The notes under the pieces: generated by a model
Told to the model about the DNA's origin: nothing
What the model saw: the letters and a program-made list of their open reading frames with translations, nothing else
The model's database searches: none
Made by a program: the position numbers and the translations under genes
Shown here: one piece after another, positions 36,815 through 44,958 of the stretch
How positions within the stretch are numbered: the first letter of the stretch is position 1
Layout: each line of letters begins with the position of its first letter
From: Polynucleobacter sp. AP-Titi-500A-B4
GTDB taxonomy: Bacteria; Pseudomonadota; Gammaproteobacteria; Burkholderiales; Burkholderiaceae
Direction: 5' to 3'
Length of the DNA stretch: 64,000 bases
Assembly: GCF_018688095.1 (NCBI RefSeq)
Contig: NZ_CP061311.1
Coordinates: forward strand, 1,396,120 to 1,460,119

Positions 36815-37342
36815 ATGGCTCAAGCACCAGAAAACCCATTGGCAATAACCAAGCAACATTGTAGGCAGGAAGCGGATACCGCTAGCCTTGCCAAACAGCT
36901 TGCCGCTAGTATTTCTGGTTTTCTGGAGCAAAACCCACAAGGGCACCTCAATATCTCCCTGGTTGGCAATCTAGGGGCAGGTAAAACCACCTTTGCCCGA
37001 TATCTAATTCAAGCGTTAGGTCATGAAGGCAAGGTAAAAAGTCCGACATACACCCTGTGCGAGCCATATCCACTTAAAACCAACAGTAGAACATTTACTG
37101 CCCATCATTTTGATCTCTACAGAATGCGTGATCCTTTGGAATGGCAAGAAGCTGGATTTGCAGAATATTTTGATGTGCCTGGATTTTGTTTAATCGAATG
37201 GCCAGAAAAAGCGGCAGGCACTTTACCCCCATTTGACATTCAAATTGAATTACTAGCAGGCGCCGAGGAGAGCGAACGATCTATCACTATGACAGCACTG
37301 CTCAACGATGGCCTTTGCGTTCTAAACCAAGTCACTCAATAA
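36815..37342 (+). CDS. tsaE: tRNA t6A biosynthesis ATPase TsaE
   Basis: P-loop ATPase of the TsaBDE complex that forms threonylcarbamoyl-adenosine at position 37 of ANN-decoding tRNAs. The 175 residues contain Walker A NLGAGKTTFAR near residue 53, the SPTYTLCEPY switch and HHFDLYRM near 98, and the terminal IEWPEKAAGTLP block that is the family's strongest signature. The adjacent stop and start (TAA then ATG) couple it tightly to amiC, the usual partner gene order in betaproteobacteria. Confidence 0.96.
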   Translation: MAQAPENPLAITKQHCRQEADTASLAKQLAASISGFLEQNPQGHLNISLVGNLGAGKTTFARYLIQALGHEGKVKSPTYTLCEPYPLKTNSRTFTAHHFDLYRMRDPLEWQEAGFAEYFDVPGFCLIEWPEKAAGTLPPFDIQIELLAGAEESERSITMTALLNDGLCVLNQVTQ

Positions 37343-38686
37343 ATGCGCATTAAAAAAATTCATCGGACAACCAATCTTTCTAGAAGGGCGCATCTCAAGA
37401 CTTCAGCCAAGTTCTTGAGTTTCGCTTTACTGTTTACCGAAGTCGAGATTGCTTGGGGCGCAAAAATATTAGGCGTTCGCGTCTGGCCCTCTGAGGATTA
37501 CACCCGCATTACTTTGGAATCTGACACACCGCTACCGATTAGCCAACAGATCCTAACTAATCCTGACCGCTTGGTTGTAGATGTTCAGGGCCTAGAGCTT
37601 AATCCCACCTTGAAGGACTTAGTGGCGAAGGTAAAGCCCAATGATCCATATATCTCGCAAGTACGAGTAGGACAATTTCAGCCAGGGGTTGTGCGTCTAG
37701 TGTTCGACTTAAAAGAGCCGATCAAACCACAACTCTTTACGCTTGATCCCGCAGGTGAATACAACTACCGCATGGTCTTTGACTTGTACCCCACTACTCC
37801 ACCAGATCCTTTAATGGAATTAGTGAAAAGTAGTGCCCGTAAAGAAGCGGCTCTTGCCAAATCGAATGAAGAGGTAGATTTGATTGCGCAGTTTGCCACT
37901 AAGAAAGAGGCGCCAAAACCCCCTGTAGCTCAGGCGATTCCAGAGACTAAGGAAACGCCAGCGTCAGCTAAGTACAAACGCCTGATTACTATTGCCATCG
38001 ACCCTGGTCATGGCGGCGAAGATCCTGGTGCAATTGGGTCTCTTGGCTCCAAAGAAAAGAATGTTGTACTCTCCATCGCTAAACGACTCAAAGACAAGAT
38101 CGAAGGTGAAGCCTATATGCGCCCTTATCTCACGAGAGATGGTGATTACTTTGTACCTTTGCACGTCAGAGTGCAAAAAGCCAGACGCGTTGAAGCAGAT
38201 CTCTTTGTTTCTATCCATGCGGATGCGTTTATTCAGCCCCATGCTAAAGGCGCCTCAGTCTTTGCACTTTCGCAAATGGGTGCCAGTAGCTCGATGGCGC
38301 GATGGATGGCCAATAAAGAAAATGCCTCTGACCTCATCGGTGGCATCAATATCAAGACCCAAGATCGCCAAGTGGCCAATTTACTATTAGATATGTCGAC
38401 TACTGCGCAGATCAAAGATTCATTGCAAGTTGGTAACTCTGTTCTGAAGCAAATTGGTGGCTTTGCACCCCTCCATAAGGGCAAGGTAGAACAAGCAAGC
38501 TTTGCTGTTTTAAAGGCACCAGACATTCCCTCCATCCTAGTAGAGACAGCTTTTATCAGTAATCCTCAAGAGGAAGCTAGATTGAATGATGATGGCTATC
38601 AGGATCGTATTGCGGAGGCCATTTTGAGGGGGATTAAGGATTATTTTTCCAAAAATCCACCGGTTGCTAGACGCGTCAACTCATAA
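37343..38686 (+). CDS. amiC: N-acetylmuramoyl-L-alanine amidase (AmiC type)
   Basis: Periplasmic zinc amidase that cleaves the bond between MurNAc and the peptide stem during daughter-cell separation. The 447-residue protein starts with a twin-arginine-type signal (SRRAHLK, then a hydrophobic stretch FLSFALLF), as in E. coli AmiC. The AMIN septal-targeting domain follows at about 35-140 (GVRVWPSEDYTRITLESDTP). The Amidase_3 domain shows AIDPGHGGEDPGAIGS near residue 220, SIHADAF near 290 and the catalytic Glu in VETAFISNPQEE near 410. The start follows the tsaE stop without a gap. Confidence 0.95.
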   Translation: MRIKKIHRTTNLSRRAHLKTSAKFLSFALLFTEVEIAWGAKILGVRVWPSEDYTRITLESDTPLPISQQILTNPDRLVVDVQGLELNPTLKDLVAKVKPNDPYISQVRVGQFQPGVVRLVFDLKEPIKPQLFTLDPAGEYNYRMVFDLYPTTPPDPLMELVKSSARKEAALAKSNEEVDLIAQFATKKEAPKPPVAQAIPETKETPASAKYKRLITIAIDPGHGGEDPGAIGSLGSKEKNVVLSIAKRLKDKIEGEAYMRPYLTRDGDYFVPLHVRVQKARRVEADLFVSIHADAFIQPHAKGASVFALSQMGASSSMARWMANKENASDLIGGINIKTQDRQVANLLLDMSTTAQIKDSLQVGNSVLKQIGGFAPLHKGKVEQASFAVLKAPDIPSILVETAFISNPQEEARLNDDGYQDRIAEAILRGIKDYFSKNPPVARRVNS

Positions 38687-38705
38687 GCTACTTGTAACTA
38701 CAAGG

Positions 38706-38728
38706 GCTTAGGGGCAGACCCCATAAGC
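38706..38728 (+). terminator. Hairpin after amiC, weak terminator
   Basis: GCTTAGGGG (38706-38714) pairs with CCCC and TAAGC (38719-38728), interrupted by one bulged A, around the loop CAGA. It starts 20 bases after the amiC stop. No T tract follows, so it is at best an inefficient or Rho-assisted terminator or an mRNA 3' stabiliser. Confidence 0.45.
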
Positions 38729-38754
38729 TGAGGGAGCGCCAATAAACTTCTTGC

Positions 38755-38760
38755 TATAAT
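38755..38760 (+). promoter_or_regulatory. -10 box of the tRNA-Lys promoter
   Basis: A perfect TATAAT lies 13 bases before the mature tRNA 5' end. At 17-base spacing the upstream hexamer is GGGAGC, a poor -35 box, so activity presumably depends on the -10 element and upstream sequence. Confidence 0.6.
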
Positions 38761-38773
38761 TTATGGCTTAACT

Positions 38774-38849
38774 GGGTCGGTAGCTCAGTCGGTAGAGCAG
38801 CGGACTTTTAATCCGTTGGTCGCGAGTTCGAATCTCGCCCGACCCACCA
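38774..38849 (+). tRNA. tRNA-Lys (TTT)
   Basis: A complete 76-base tRNA including the encoded CCA. Acceptor stem GGGTCGG pairs with CCGACCC; the D arm contains TAGCTCAGTCGGTAGAGC; anticodon stem GCGGA/TCCGT encloses loop CTTTTAA with anticodon TTT; the T arm GCGAG-TTCGAAT-CTCGC is intact. Its 3' half plus ten bases beyond is repeated, in broken form, at 40084-40160, marking this gene as a possible integration site. Confidence 0.98.
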
Positions 38850-38856
38850 GTTATAC

Positions 38857-38890
38857 AAAGGGATCACAGAAATGTGGTCCCTTTTCTTTT
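38857..38890 (+). terminator. Rho-independent terminator of tRNA-Lys
   Basis: Twelve-base stem AAAGGGATCACA (38857-38868) and TGTGGTCCCTTT (38873-38884), with a single T-G wobble, closed by a GAAA tetraloop and followed by TTTTCTTTT. This is a textbook intrinsic terminator starting seven bases after the tRNA CCA. Between it and the next gene (38891-39077) I see no further gene or signal. Confidence 0.9.
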
Positions 38891-39077
38891 GGCTAAATCG
38901 AATGTATCGTACCTTTTTGAAGAATAAGCTCAATCTTCATACCCTTATGGAATTGGGGCATTTTTGTGATAAACATCAATAATTGAACAAATTGCTAAGA
39001 GTGACTAATAGCTATTCAGGATTAGTCACAAACTGCAAGACTTACCCTACCCCATCAAAAACCTTATCATTGCTCAC

Positions 39078-39893
39078 ATGCTTAAAAAGCTGGTATCCGC
39101 AATCTTTTTAGCAATAACTGCTTTCCCAACCTCTTGGGCGGCTGAAGATGAGAATCGATATTCCACTTATTTCCAAAATATATCTGGTGAATATTCCAGA
39201 TCTCACATTTTGGAATTTTGGGGATACCATGACTATCAAGGTAATCAAAACTACAGCGACACAATCAAATTGCGTTTCTATCAACCGTTAGATATTGATC
39301 GTTTTCGCGGAACACTCAGGTTAGATACTGCCTATGTTTCTAGCTATGGCCCTAGCTTCCCAGCACAAACCTCGGGGCAATACAGTACCGGTAACACCAT
39401 GCTCACTCTTTGGGGGAATCATCCAGACTTACTTCCAGAGATTGGGGCTAATTTTGGCGCTAGACTCGTCTTTCCATTTGGCAACAATGGTCAATGGGCA
39501 ATTGGTCCACAAGTAGGAGCCAGCTTTAGACCCACAAATAGCACCCCCTTAAATTTAGCCGACTTTTCCCCGCTTGCTCGCTACATGTATGGATTCGATA
39601 CTAAAAATAATTCACCACAGCTAAATACAAGCCAACCTCCGCTTGCGCGTAATCTTCAACTCTTCCCAACCCTTGGGTTTCAGATTACACCCAGCACACA
39701 AATCCGAATGTGGGATGAAAATGGCGTCATTTACAACTCAGCTGGTGGTGGATGGTTTATACCTTTAGATGCGATGATTACCCATAGACTGACTAAAAAC
39801 TTCTTATTCGCGGTTGGGGCAAGCAAGCAAGTAGTACAAACCTATAATCAATATGACTGGTCGGTATACGGCAAGCTATCGTTTAATTTTTAA
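39078..39893 (+). CDS. Outer-membrane beta-barrel protein, function unknown
   Basis: A 271-residue exported protein. The signal peptide is MLKKLVSAIFLAITAFPTSW with cleavage near SWA-AED. The mature part alternates polar and aromatic residues as in beta-strands (TIKLRFYQPLDIDRFRGTLR, NFGARLVFPFGNNGQWAIGP, YDWSVYGKLSFNF) and ends in Phe, the BAM-recognised outer-membrane signal. I do not recognise the family; it could be a small transporter-like or lipid-modifying barrel, but no catalytic motif stands out. It is the only gene between the intact tRNA-Lys and its broken copy, so it may have arrived with that segment. An isolated transcription unit is likely. Confidence 0.75.
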   Translation: MLKKLVSAIFLAITAFPTSWAAEDENRYSTYFQNISGEYSRSHILEFWGYHDYQGNQNYSDTIKLRFYQPLDIDRFRGTLRLDTAYVSSYGPSFPAQTSGQYSTGNTMLTLWGNHPDLLPEIGANFGARLVFPFGNNGQWAIGPQVGASFRPTNSTPLNLADFSPLARYMYGFDTKNNSPQLNTSQPPLARNLQLFPTLGFQITPSTQIRMWDENGVIYNSAGGGWFIPLDAMITHRLTKNFLFAVGASKQVVQTYNQYDWSVYGKLSFNF

Positions 39894-39905
39894 GAACTAA
39901 TGTAT

Positions 39906-39946
39906 TGTCAGTTTTCCCGACAACTAAGTGTCCGGAAATGCGACAC
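39906..39946. repeat. Clustered TGTC/GACA inverted repeats
   Basis: TGTC (39906-39909) with GACA (39919-39922), then GTGTC (39928-39932) with GACAC (39942-39946), form two small hairpins in the non-coding stretch between the beta-barrel gene and the tRNA-Lys fragment. Such motifs occur at some insertion-sequence ends and as operators. No transposase is present, so this is only a structural observation. Confidence 0.3.
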
Positions 39947-40083
39947 TCCAACACGACATAGTGGAAACCAATCGGCCTCCACCGTCATCCAAAGCAAGCC
40001 GCAAGAACAGCCGCAGATATCACATAACTTTCTAGACAGGTTTAGGTTAATGTTTTGATTACTGTTCGATACAATTCTTAAGT

Positions 40084-40160
40084 CTTTTAATCCGTTGGTC
40101 GCGAGTTAGAAAACGAAGCCTCGGCGAAGCCAATCTCGCCCGACCCACCAGTTATACAAA
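40084..40160 (+). pseudogene. Broken 3' half of tRNA-Lys (att-like repeat)
   Basis: Positions 40084-40107 repeat 24 bases of tRNA-Lys (38805-38828, anticodon loop to T-stem), and 40132-40160 repeat 29 bases (38831-38859) covering the T-stem, acceptor strand, CCA and ten bases downstream. Between them the two-base CG of the T loop is replaced by 24 foreign bases (40108-40131) containing CGAAGCC twice. The 5' half of the tRNA is absent, so it cannot work as a tRNA. It may be a displaced att site of a lost element or a segmental duplication scar. Confidence 0.85.
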
Positions 40161-40192
40161 AGCCATCTTCGGGCGGCGTTTACTTTGTGCGA

Positions 40193-40516
40193 TCAACTCG
40201 ATGATTTTGCGATAAAGAATGCTTTTGGTACTGGGGTACACCACACCACCCCATCACCCATTTGGCCCGTCTGGCAAATAGACACAATCTTATCCATCAA
40301 TGCTGAGGCAATTTCTGCATTACAGACAATCTCTATGCGTACCTTCGCGGAATAATCAGTCAACTCATCTTTAATAGTGGATTTATTCGATTTTGAAGGT
40401 GCGCTACAACCCTCTACTTTTGTGACAGTCATACCTGGAAAACCTGGGGTATCCAACAGCGCCGTCCGTAATGCAGCTAATTTATTGGGACGTATTACCG
40501 CTTTCACTTCCATCAT
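40193..40516 (-). CDS. PII-like protein of the metal-efflux operon (PII-NG type)
   Basis: A 107-residue PII-superfamily protein: MMEVKAVIRPNKLAALRTAL at the start, the ferredoxin-like core, and the C-terminal VSICQTGQMGDGVVWCTPVP near residue 80, matching the GxxGDGKIFV strand of GlnB. The T-loop region (about residues 37-58) is Ser/Lys-rich and lacks the uridylylated tyrosine context of GlnB. Its start overlaps the stop of the RND pump gene by four bases. A PII branch (PII-NG) tied to heavy-metal RND operons has been described, and this fits it. The likely role is metal or nucleotide sensing for the pump, not nitrogen control. Confidence 0.8.
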   Translation of the reverse strand: MMEVKAVIRPNKLAALRTALLDTPGFPGMTVTKVEGCSAPSKSNKSTIKDELTDYSAKVRIEIVCNAEIASALMDKIVSICQTGQMGDGVVWCTPVPKAFFIAKSSS

Positions 40517-43500
40517 GCTTCCACCTCTTTTTCTTCAAACCATCTATATAAGACAGGTAGCACTAACAAGGTTAATGCTGTTGATGTAATGAGTCCTGCA
40601 ATGACTACCGCAGCCAGAGGGCGGGTGACTTCAGAGCCAGGCCCACCAGAAAATAACATGGGCACCAATGCCAACATGGCAACCGAGGCAGTCATCATGA
40701 CTGGCCTAAAGCGATGACCGCAACCATAGAGTAAAGCATCCTCCATGCTGTAGCCATCCTCTCGCAATTGCTTAATAAATGTGATCAAGACTACTCCATT
40801 AAGCACTGCAATACCCCATAAGTTGATAAATCCAACTGCTGCTGGCACCGATAGATACTCACCCGTTAAGAAGAGCCCAAAGACGCCACCGATAGAAGCA
40901 AATGGCAAAACTAAAATAATCAGACCAGCCAAGCGGATGGATTTAAATAACATAAACAGCAAGAAAAAGATCGCAAGAATGGTGAGCGGAATGATGATCA
41001 TAAGACGTGACATTGCTCTTTGCATATTTTCAAATTGGCCACCCCATTGCAAGGTATAGCCCTGAGGTAGCTCAACATTTTTGGCGATCAACCCCTGAGC
41101 CTCTTGCACAAAGCCACCTAAATCACGACCTTCAACGTTAACGCCCACAACCAAACGGCGTTTTCCTGACTCACGAGAAATTTGGGCGGGCCCTTCTACC
41201 AGGGTGATCTCCGCTAGATCCCTCATTAATACTTGGGCTCCATCCGGTGAATGCAAAATAATATTTTCAATGGCGTCAATATTGTTTCTGTATGGGCCTG
41301 GGTAACGGAGTGTGAGTGGAAAGCGACGCTCACCCTCGTAAATAGTACTGGCCTGCTTACCACCAATTGCCGTTTCAATCACTTCATTGACATCTGATAC
41401 GTTGATACCATAACGCGCAATCGCATCTCGATCAATCTTAATATTGAGATAGTTCTGGCCAGAGGCTTGCTCTATACGCAAGTCGTTACTACCCTTCATC
41501 TTGGTAAGTATTTGACCAATTTGTGAGCCCAACTTTTGCAGGACAGCAAGGTCTTCACCAAAAATCTTTACAGCAACTTGTGAGCGAACTCCAGAAACCA
41601 TTTCATCTACACGAGCAGCGATTGGCTGTGAAATAGCTAACTCAATACCAGGTAGCGTTTTTAGCTTGTCTCGAATCTGTTGAGCGATTTCTTCTTGACT
41701 GAGATCTCTATCGCCCAAGGGCTTAAGAGTCACAATCGGATCGGACTCATTAGGCTGACCTGGATCTGCAGGGGACTCCCCTTTACCCAAGCGGGATACA
41801 GCCATCTCAACCCCCGGAATGGTCATGATGCGCTTAATAGCTTCAAACTCTAACTTAATGGATTCATCTAATGAGATATTTGGAGCTCTCACGATCACTG
41901 GGGTAATTGAACCCTCTTGCATCACCGGAATAAACGACTTACCTAAAAATACAAAGCCAACCAAGCTAATAACTAGCGCAATTAATGAGCGCTTCACTAC
42001 AATTTTGGGATGACTCAAACTCCAATGCAACCAACGCTCATATGGGGCACGTAATTTTTTTACAATCTTAGTATCGTCCTCACTTCCACCTTTCAATATA
42101 TAAGAACAAAGAACGGGAGATAAGGTAAATGACAGAATCAGTGAGATCGCCAATGCAATAGCAATGGTGATCGCCATCGGAGCAAACATCTTTCCTTCCA
42201 TGCCCTCTAGAGATAGCAATGGCATGAATACCAAAATAATGATGCCAACACCAAAGAGTACTGGTTTGCCGACTTCAGCTGCAGCCTCTAAGATAATTCT
42301 GTTCTTAGACTCGCCAGACTTCAGACGCTCGCCCAATTTGGCAAAGGTATTCTCAACCACCACCACTGAGCCATCAACCATAATGCCAATTGCAATCGCC
42401 AAACCTCCAAGCGACATCAGATTTGCAGAAATACCATACCGATTCATTACCAAGAAGGTGAGTAGTGGCGTTAATATCAGCGTCGCCACCACAATCAGAG
42501 ATGAGCGAACGTCACCTAAAAATAAGAAAAGTAAAATAATGACGAGGATGACGCCCTCAATCAATACTTTAGCAACGTTAAACATTGCGGCATTGACTAG
42601 ATCGGTTCTGTCGTAGAAGGGGACGATCTGCAAACCATCAGGCAGCAGCTTGCCCTCATTAATTTCGGCAACTTTAAGCTTGATACGATTCACCACCTCG
42701 CGAGCATTACCCCCACGAATCATTTGCACAATTCCAGCAACACTTTCGGTATAGCCATTCTTAATGGCGGCACCCTGCCTGATCTCGCTACCAATAGTGA
42801 CTTCAGCAACGTTTTTCACATAAACCGGGATACCCTTCACTTCTTTCAAAATGATTTTGCCAATATCTTCTGGCTTTGTAATTAATCCAAGGCCGCGAAT
42901 CAGATAACGTTCTGCATAGCTTGGCAACTGACCGCCGCCTGAATTCGCATTATTTCTAGCAAGCGCCTGGTACACATCGTGTAGATTAATTTGGTAATGG
43001 CGCAGTCTTTCTGGGTTTACCAAGACTTGATACTCCCTTGCGTAGCCGCCTTGAGTATTAATCTCGGCAACACCCGGAATAGAACGCAACATAGGGCGCA
43101 CAATCCAATCCTGTACCGCCCGACGATCCGATAACTCATCTACCGAAAGCTCGCGATGTCGATCTGATGGGTGATCAAGTGTGTATTGATAAACCTCGCC
43201 TAGGCCAGTAGATGGTGGTGCAAGCACTGGCGTAATGCCTACCGGCATTTTGGAGGCCACTTCAATCAAGCGCTCAGTAACCAATTGACGGGCAAAGTAA
43301 ATGTCAGTTTTTTCGGTAAAGACCAGGGTGATAATAGATATGCCGTTGCGGTTTAGTGAACGCATCTCAGTTAAACCTGGTAATCCAGTCATGCCGAGCT
43401 CAATCGGTATCGTGACAAAACGCTCTACTTCTTCTGGTGACTTACCTGGCGCTTCAGCAGCCACTTGCACTTGAACATTCGTCACATCTGGAAAGGCATC

Positions 43501-43608
43501 CACTGACAAACGCTTGGTTGCCAGCAAGCCGGCCACCATTAATACAATGGCAATAATGACAACCAATAAGCGTTGTTGCAGCGAGAGGCGAACGATTCTT
43601 TCAATCAT
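40513..43608 (-). CDS. czcA: Heavy-metal efflux RND pump (CzcA/CusA family)
   Basis: A 1031-residue proton-driven inner-membrane pump, the core of a tripartite metal exporter. It has the RND layout: helix 1 (RLLVVIIAIVLMVAGLLATK), a porter domain, helices 2-7, a second porter domain and helices 8-12, with VNVEGRDLGGFV near residue 826. The helix-4 signature is IAIGIMVDGSVVVVENTFAK near 410. It lacks the DFG aspartate of Zn/Co/Cd pumps and also differs from the Cu/Ag MVDAAIVMIEN form, so the metal is undetermined. It lies three bases after czcB and overlaps the PII-like gene. Confidence 0.92.
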   Translation of the reverse strand: MIERIVRLSLQQRLLVVIIAIVLMVAGLLATKRLSVDAFPDVTNVQVQVAAEAPGKSPEEVERFVTIPIELGMTGLPGLTEMRSLNRNGISIITLVFTEKTDIYFARQLVTERLIEVASKMPVGITPVLAPPSTGLGEVYQYTLDHPSDRHRELSVDELSDRRAVQDWIVRPMLRSIPGVAEINTQGGYAREYQVLVNPERLRHYQINLHDVYQALARNNANSGGGQLPSYAERYLIRGLGLITKPEDIGKIILKEVKGIPVYVKNVAEVTIGSEIRQGAAIKNGYTESVAGIVQMIRGGNAREVVNRIKLKVAEINEGKLLPDGLQIVPFYDRTDLVNAAMFNVAKVLIEGVILVIILLFLFLGDVRSSLIVVATLILTPLLTFLVMNRYGISANLMSLGGLAIAIGIMVDGSVVVVENTFAKLGERLKSGESKNRIILEAAAEVGKPVLFGVGIIILVFMPLLSLEGMEGKMFAPMAITIAIALAISLILSFTLSPVLCSYILKGGSEDDTKIVKKLRAPYERWLHWSLSHPKIVVKRSLIALVISLVGFVFLGKSFIPVMQEGSITPVIVRAPNISLDESIKLEFEAIKRIMTIPGVEMAVSRLGKGESPADPGQPNESDPIVTLKPLGDRDLSQEEIAQQIRDKLKTLPGIELAISQPIAARVDEMVSGVRSQVAVKIFGEDLAVLQKLGSQIGQILTKMKGSNDLRIEQASGQNYLNIKIDRDAIARYGINVSDVNEVIETAIGGKQASTIYEGERRFPLTLRYPGPYRNNIDAIENIILHSPDGAQVLMRDLAEITLVEGPAQISRESGKRRLVVGVNVEGRDLGGFVQEAQGLIAKNVELPQGYTLQWGGQFENMQRAMSRLMIIIPLTILAIFFLLFMLFKSIRLAGLIILVLPFASIGGVFGLFLTGEYLSVPAAVGFINLWGIAVLNGVVLITFIKQLREDGYSMEDALLYGCGHRFRPVMMTASVAMLALVPMLFSGGPGSEVTRPLAAVVIAGLITSTALTLLVLPVLYRWFEEKEVEA

Positions 43609-43611
43609 TTA

Positions 43612-44958
43612 CTAGCCACCACTCAATTGACGTTTGCGCTCAGTATTGAGATGGTATGCACCCTCAGTCGCAATTTCTTGGCCATCCCTCAAGCCAGAAA
43701 TGACCGGACGATATCCCCTACCCTCAGGTCCCAGCTTGACGGGAACCATACGATACAGATCATCATCCAATCTCACAAAGACATGATCATGATTGTCTTC
43801 ACGTACTACTGCCCCAACTGGTACAACTAATTTTTCAATAGGCTGACTCTCAATTAGCATCGTTGCGAGCATGCCTGGCTTAATTTGACCCTCTTTATTG
43901 GGCAACTCCATACGGACAACGACAGTACGTGTTTGTGGATTCACTATGGAGTCAACATGGGCTACCGTGCCCTCTATCTCTTGATTTCGCAAAGCAGGAA
44001 TCACTAAGGACGCCTTCTGACCTTTGCGAATTAAATAAGCATTACTTTCTGGTACCTCAGAGATTGCCCAAAGCGAATTGAGGTCAGCAACAGTAAATAG
44101 GGCATCTGCCGGCTGAACTACCTGGCCTTTATTGATCTTGCGCTCAACAATTTCACCAGGGATAGTGGCAATCACATTATTGATGGATTCAATCACACCA
44201 GATTTAGCAAGACGATCAATACTCGCCTGATCCATGCCTTGCACGCGTAACTGATCATTGGCTGCACGGTACTCTGCCCTAGCGCTACTAGACTCAGCGT
44301 CGCGCTTTTGCAATTCTGCAAGTGCAATGACATCCTCTTTGAACAAAATCTTGGCACGGTTCGCAGCTTGATCGGCTAATTGGCTAGCACTTTTTGCTTT
44401 CAAATACGCTAATTGCGATTGCGTTAACTCGGTAGAGGTAATCTTGGCAAGTACATCGCCCTGCTTCACCATCTGACCAGGTACCGCCAGAATCTCTGAC
44501 ACCCGGCCGGTGACGTTGGCACCAATTCGTGAAAGAAACAGTTCATTGAAATCAATTCGGCCAGAGGCACGGAGCTCTTCTATAAAAGGAGCAATCTGAA
44601 CTTTGCCGTCCGCAATCATTTTGTGTAAGTCATCATTCACCACAACAACGTTTGGATCTTGCACAGATTTAATAGCTGGACTGCGATCAAATACATTGAA
44701 ATAATTCAGCATGATGATGAAGGCGCATAACCAAGGCAAATAAAACAAACCTGTTTTGAACCATCTAGGAGAACCATCGTAGCGACTAGTGACAGCGGGG
44801 GCACGACTCGCGACCCAGTCATGAGCCATCTGATACCAATCATTTTGCGTCTGTATGACTTGGCATAGCCATTCTTTGGAATAAAGCCTTGTCTTCCTCA
44901 CGATATAGGCCTTCCAAACTCTGAGTTTTCTCACAAAGCCTGCAATCTCTGGTTTCAT
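43612..44958 (-). CDS. czcB: Membrane-fusion subunit of metal efflux (CzcB-like)
   Basis: Periplasmic adaptor linking the RND pump to the outer-membrane channel, 448 residues from ATG 44958, which overlaps the czcC stop (ATGA). A 70-residue basic cytoplasmic lead and one membrane anchor (FYLPWLCAFIIMLNYFNVFD near residues 75-98) replace the usual short signal. Then follow the barrel-sandwich halves GRVSEILAVPGQMVKQGDVL and TIPGEIVERKINKGQVVQPA around a helical hairpin, and a C-terminal beta-barrel and MP domain (KPGMLATMLIESQPIEKLVV). No Met/His-rich metal site is obvious. The long cytoplasmic lead is unusual for CzcB. Confidence 0.88.
   Translation of the reverse strand: MKPEIAGFVRKLRVWKAYIVRKTRLYSKEWLCQVIQTQNDWYQMAHDWVASRAPAVTSRYDGSPRWFKTGLFYLPWLCAFIIMLNYFNVFDRSPAIKSVQDPNVVVVNDDLHKMIADGKVQIAPFIEELRASGRIDFNELFLSRIGANVTGRVSEILAVPGQMVKQGDVLAKITSTELTQSQLAYLKAKSASQLADQAANRAKILFKEDVIALAELQKRDAESSSARAEYRAANDQLRVQGMDQASIDRLAKSGVIESINNVIATIPGEIVERKINKGQVVQPADALFTVADLNSLWAISEVPESNAYLIRKGQKASLVIPALRNQEIEGTVAHVDSIVNPQTRTVVVRMELPNKEGQIKPGMLATMLIESQPIEKLVVPVGAVVREDNHDHVFVRLDDDLYRMVPVKLGPEGRGYRPVISGLRDGQEIATEGAYHLNTERKRQLSGG

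Noticed and set aside
38891..39077. Small gene between the tRNA-Lys terminator and the barrel gene
   Set aside because: No open frame with a ribosome site or recognisable product was seen on either strand.
40084..40160. A second functional tRNA-Lys
   Set aside because: The acceptor 5' strand and D arm are missing and the T loop is interrupted by 24 bases, so it cannot fold as a tRNA.
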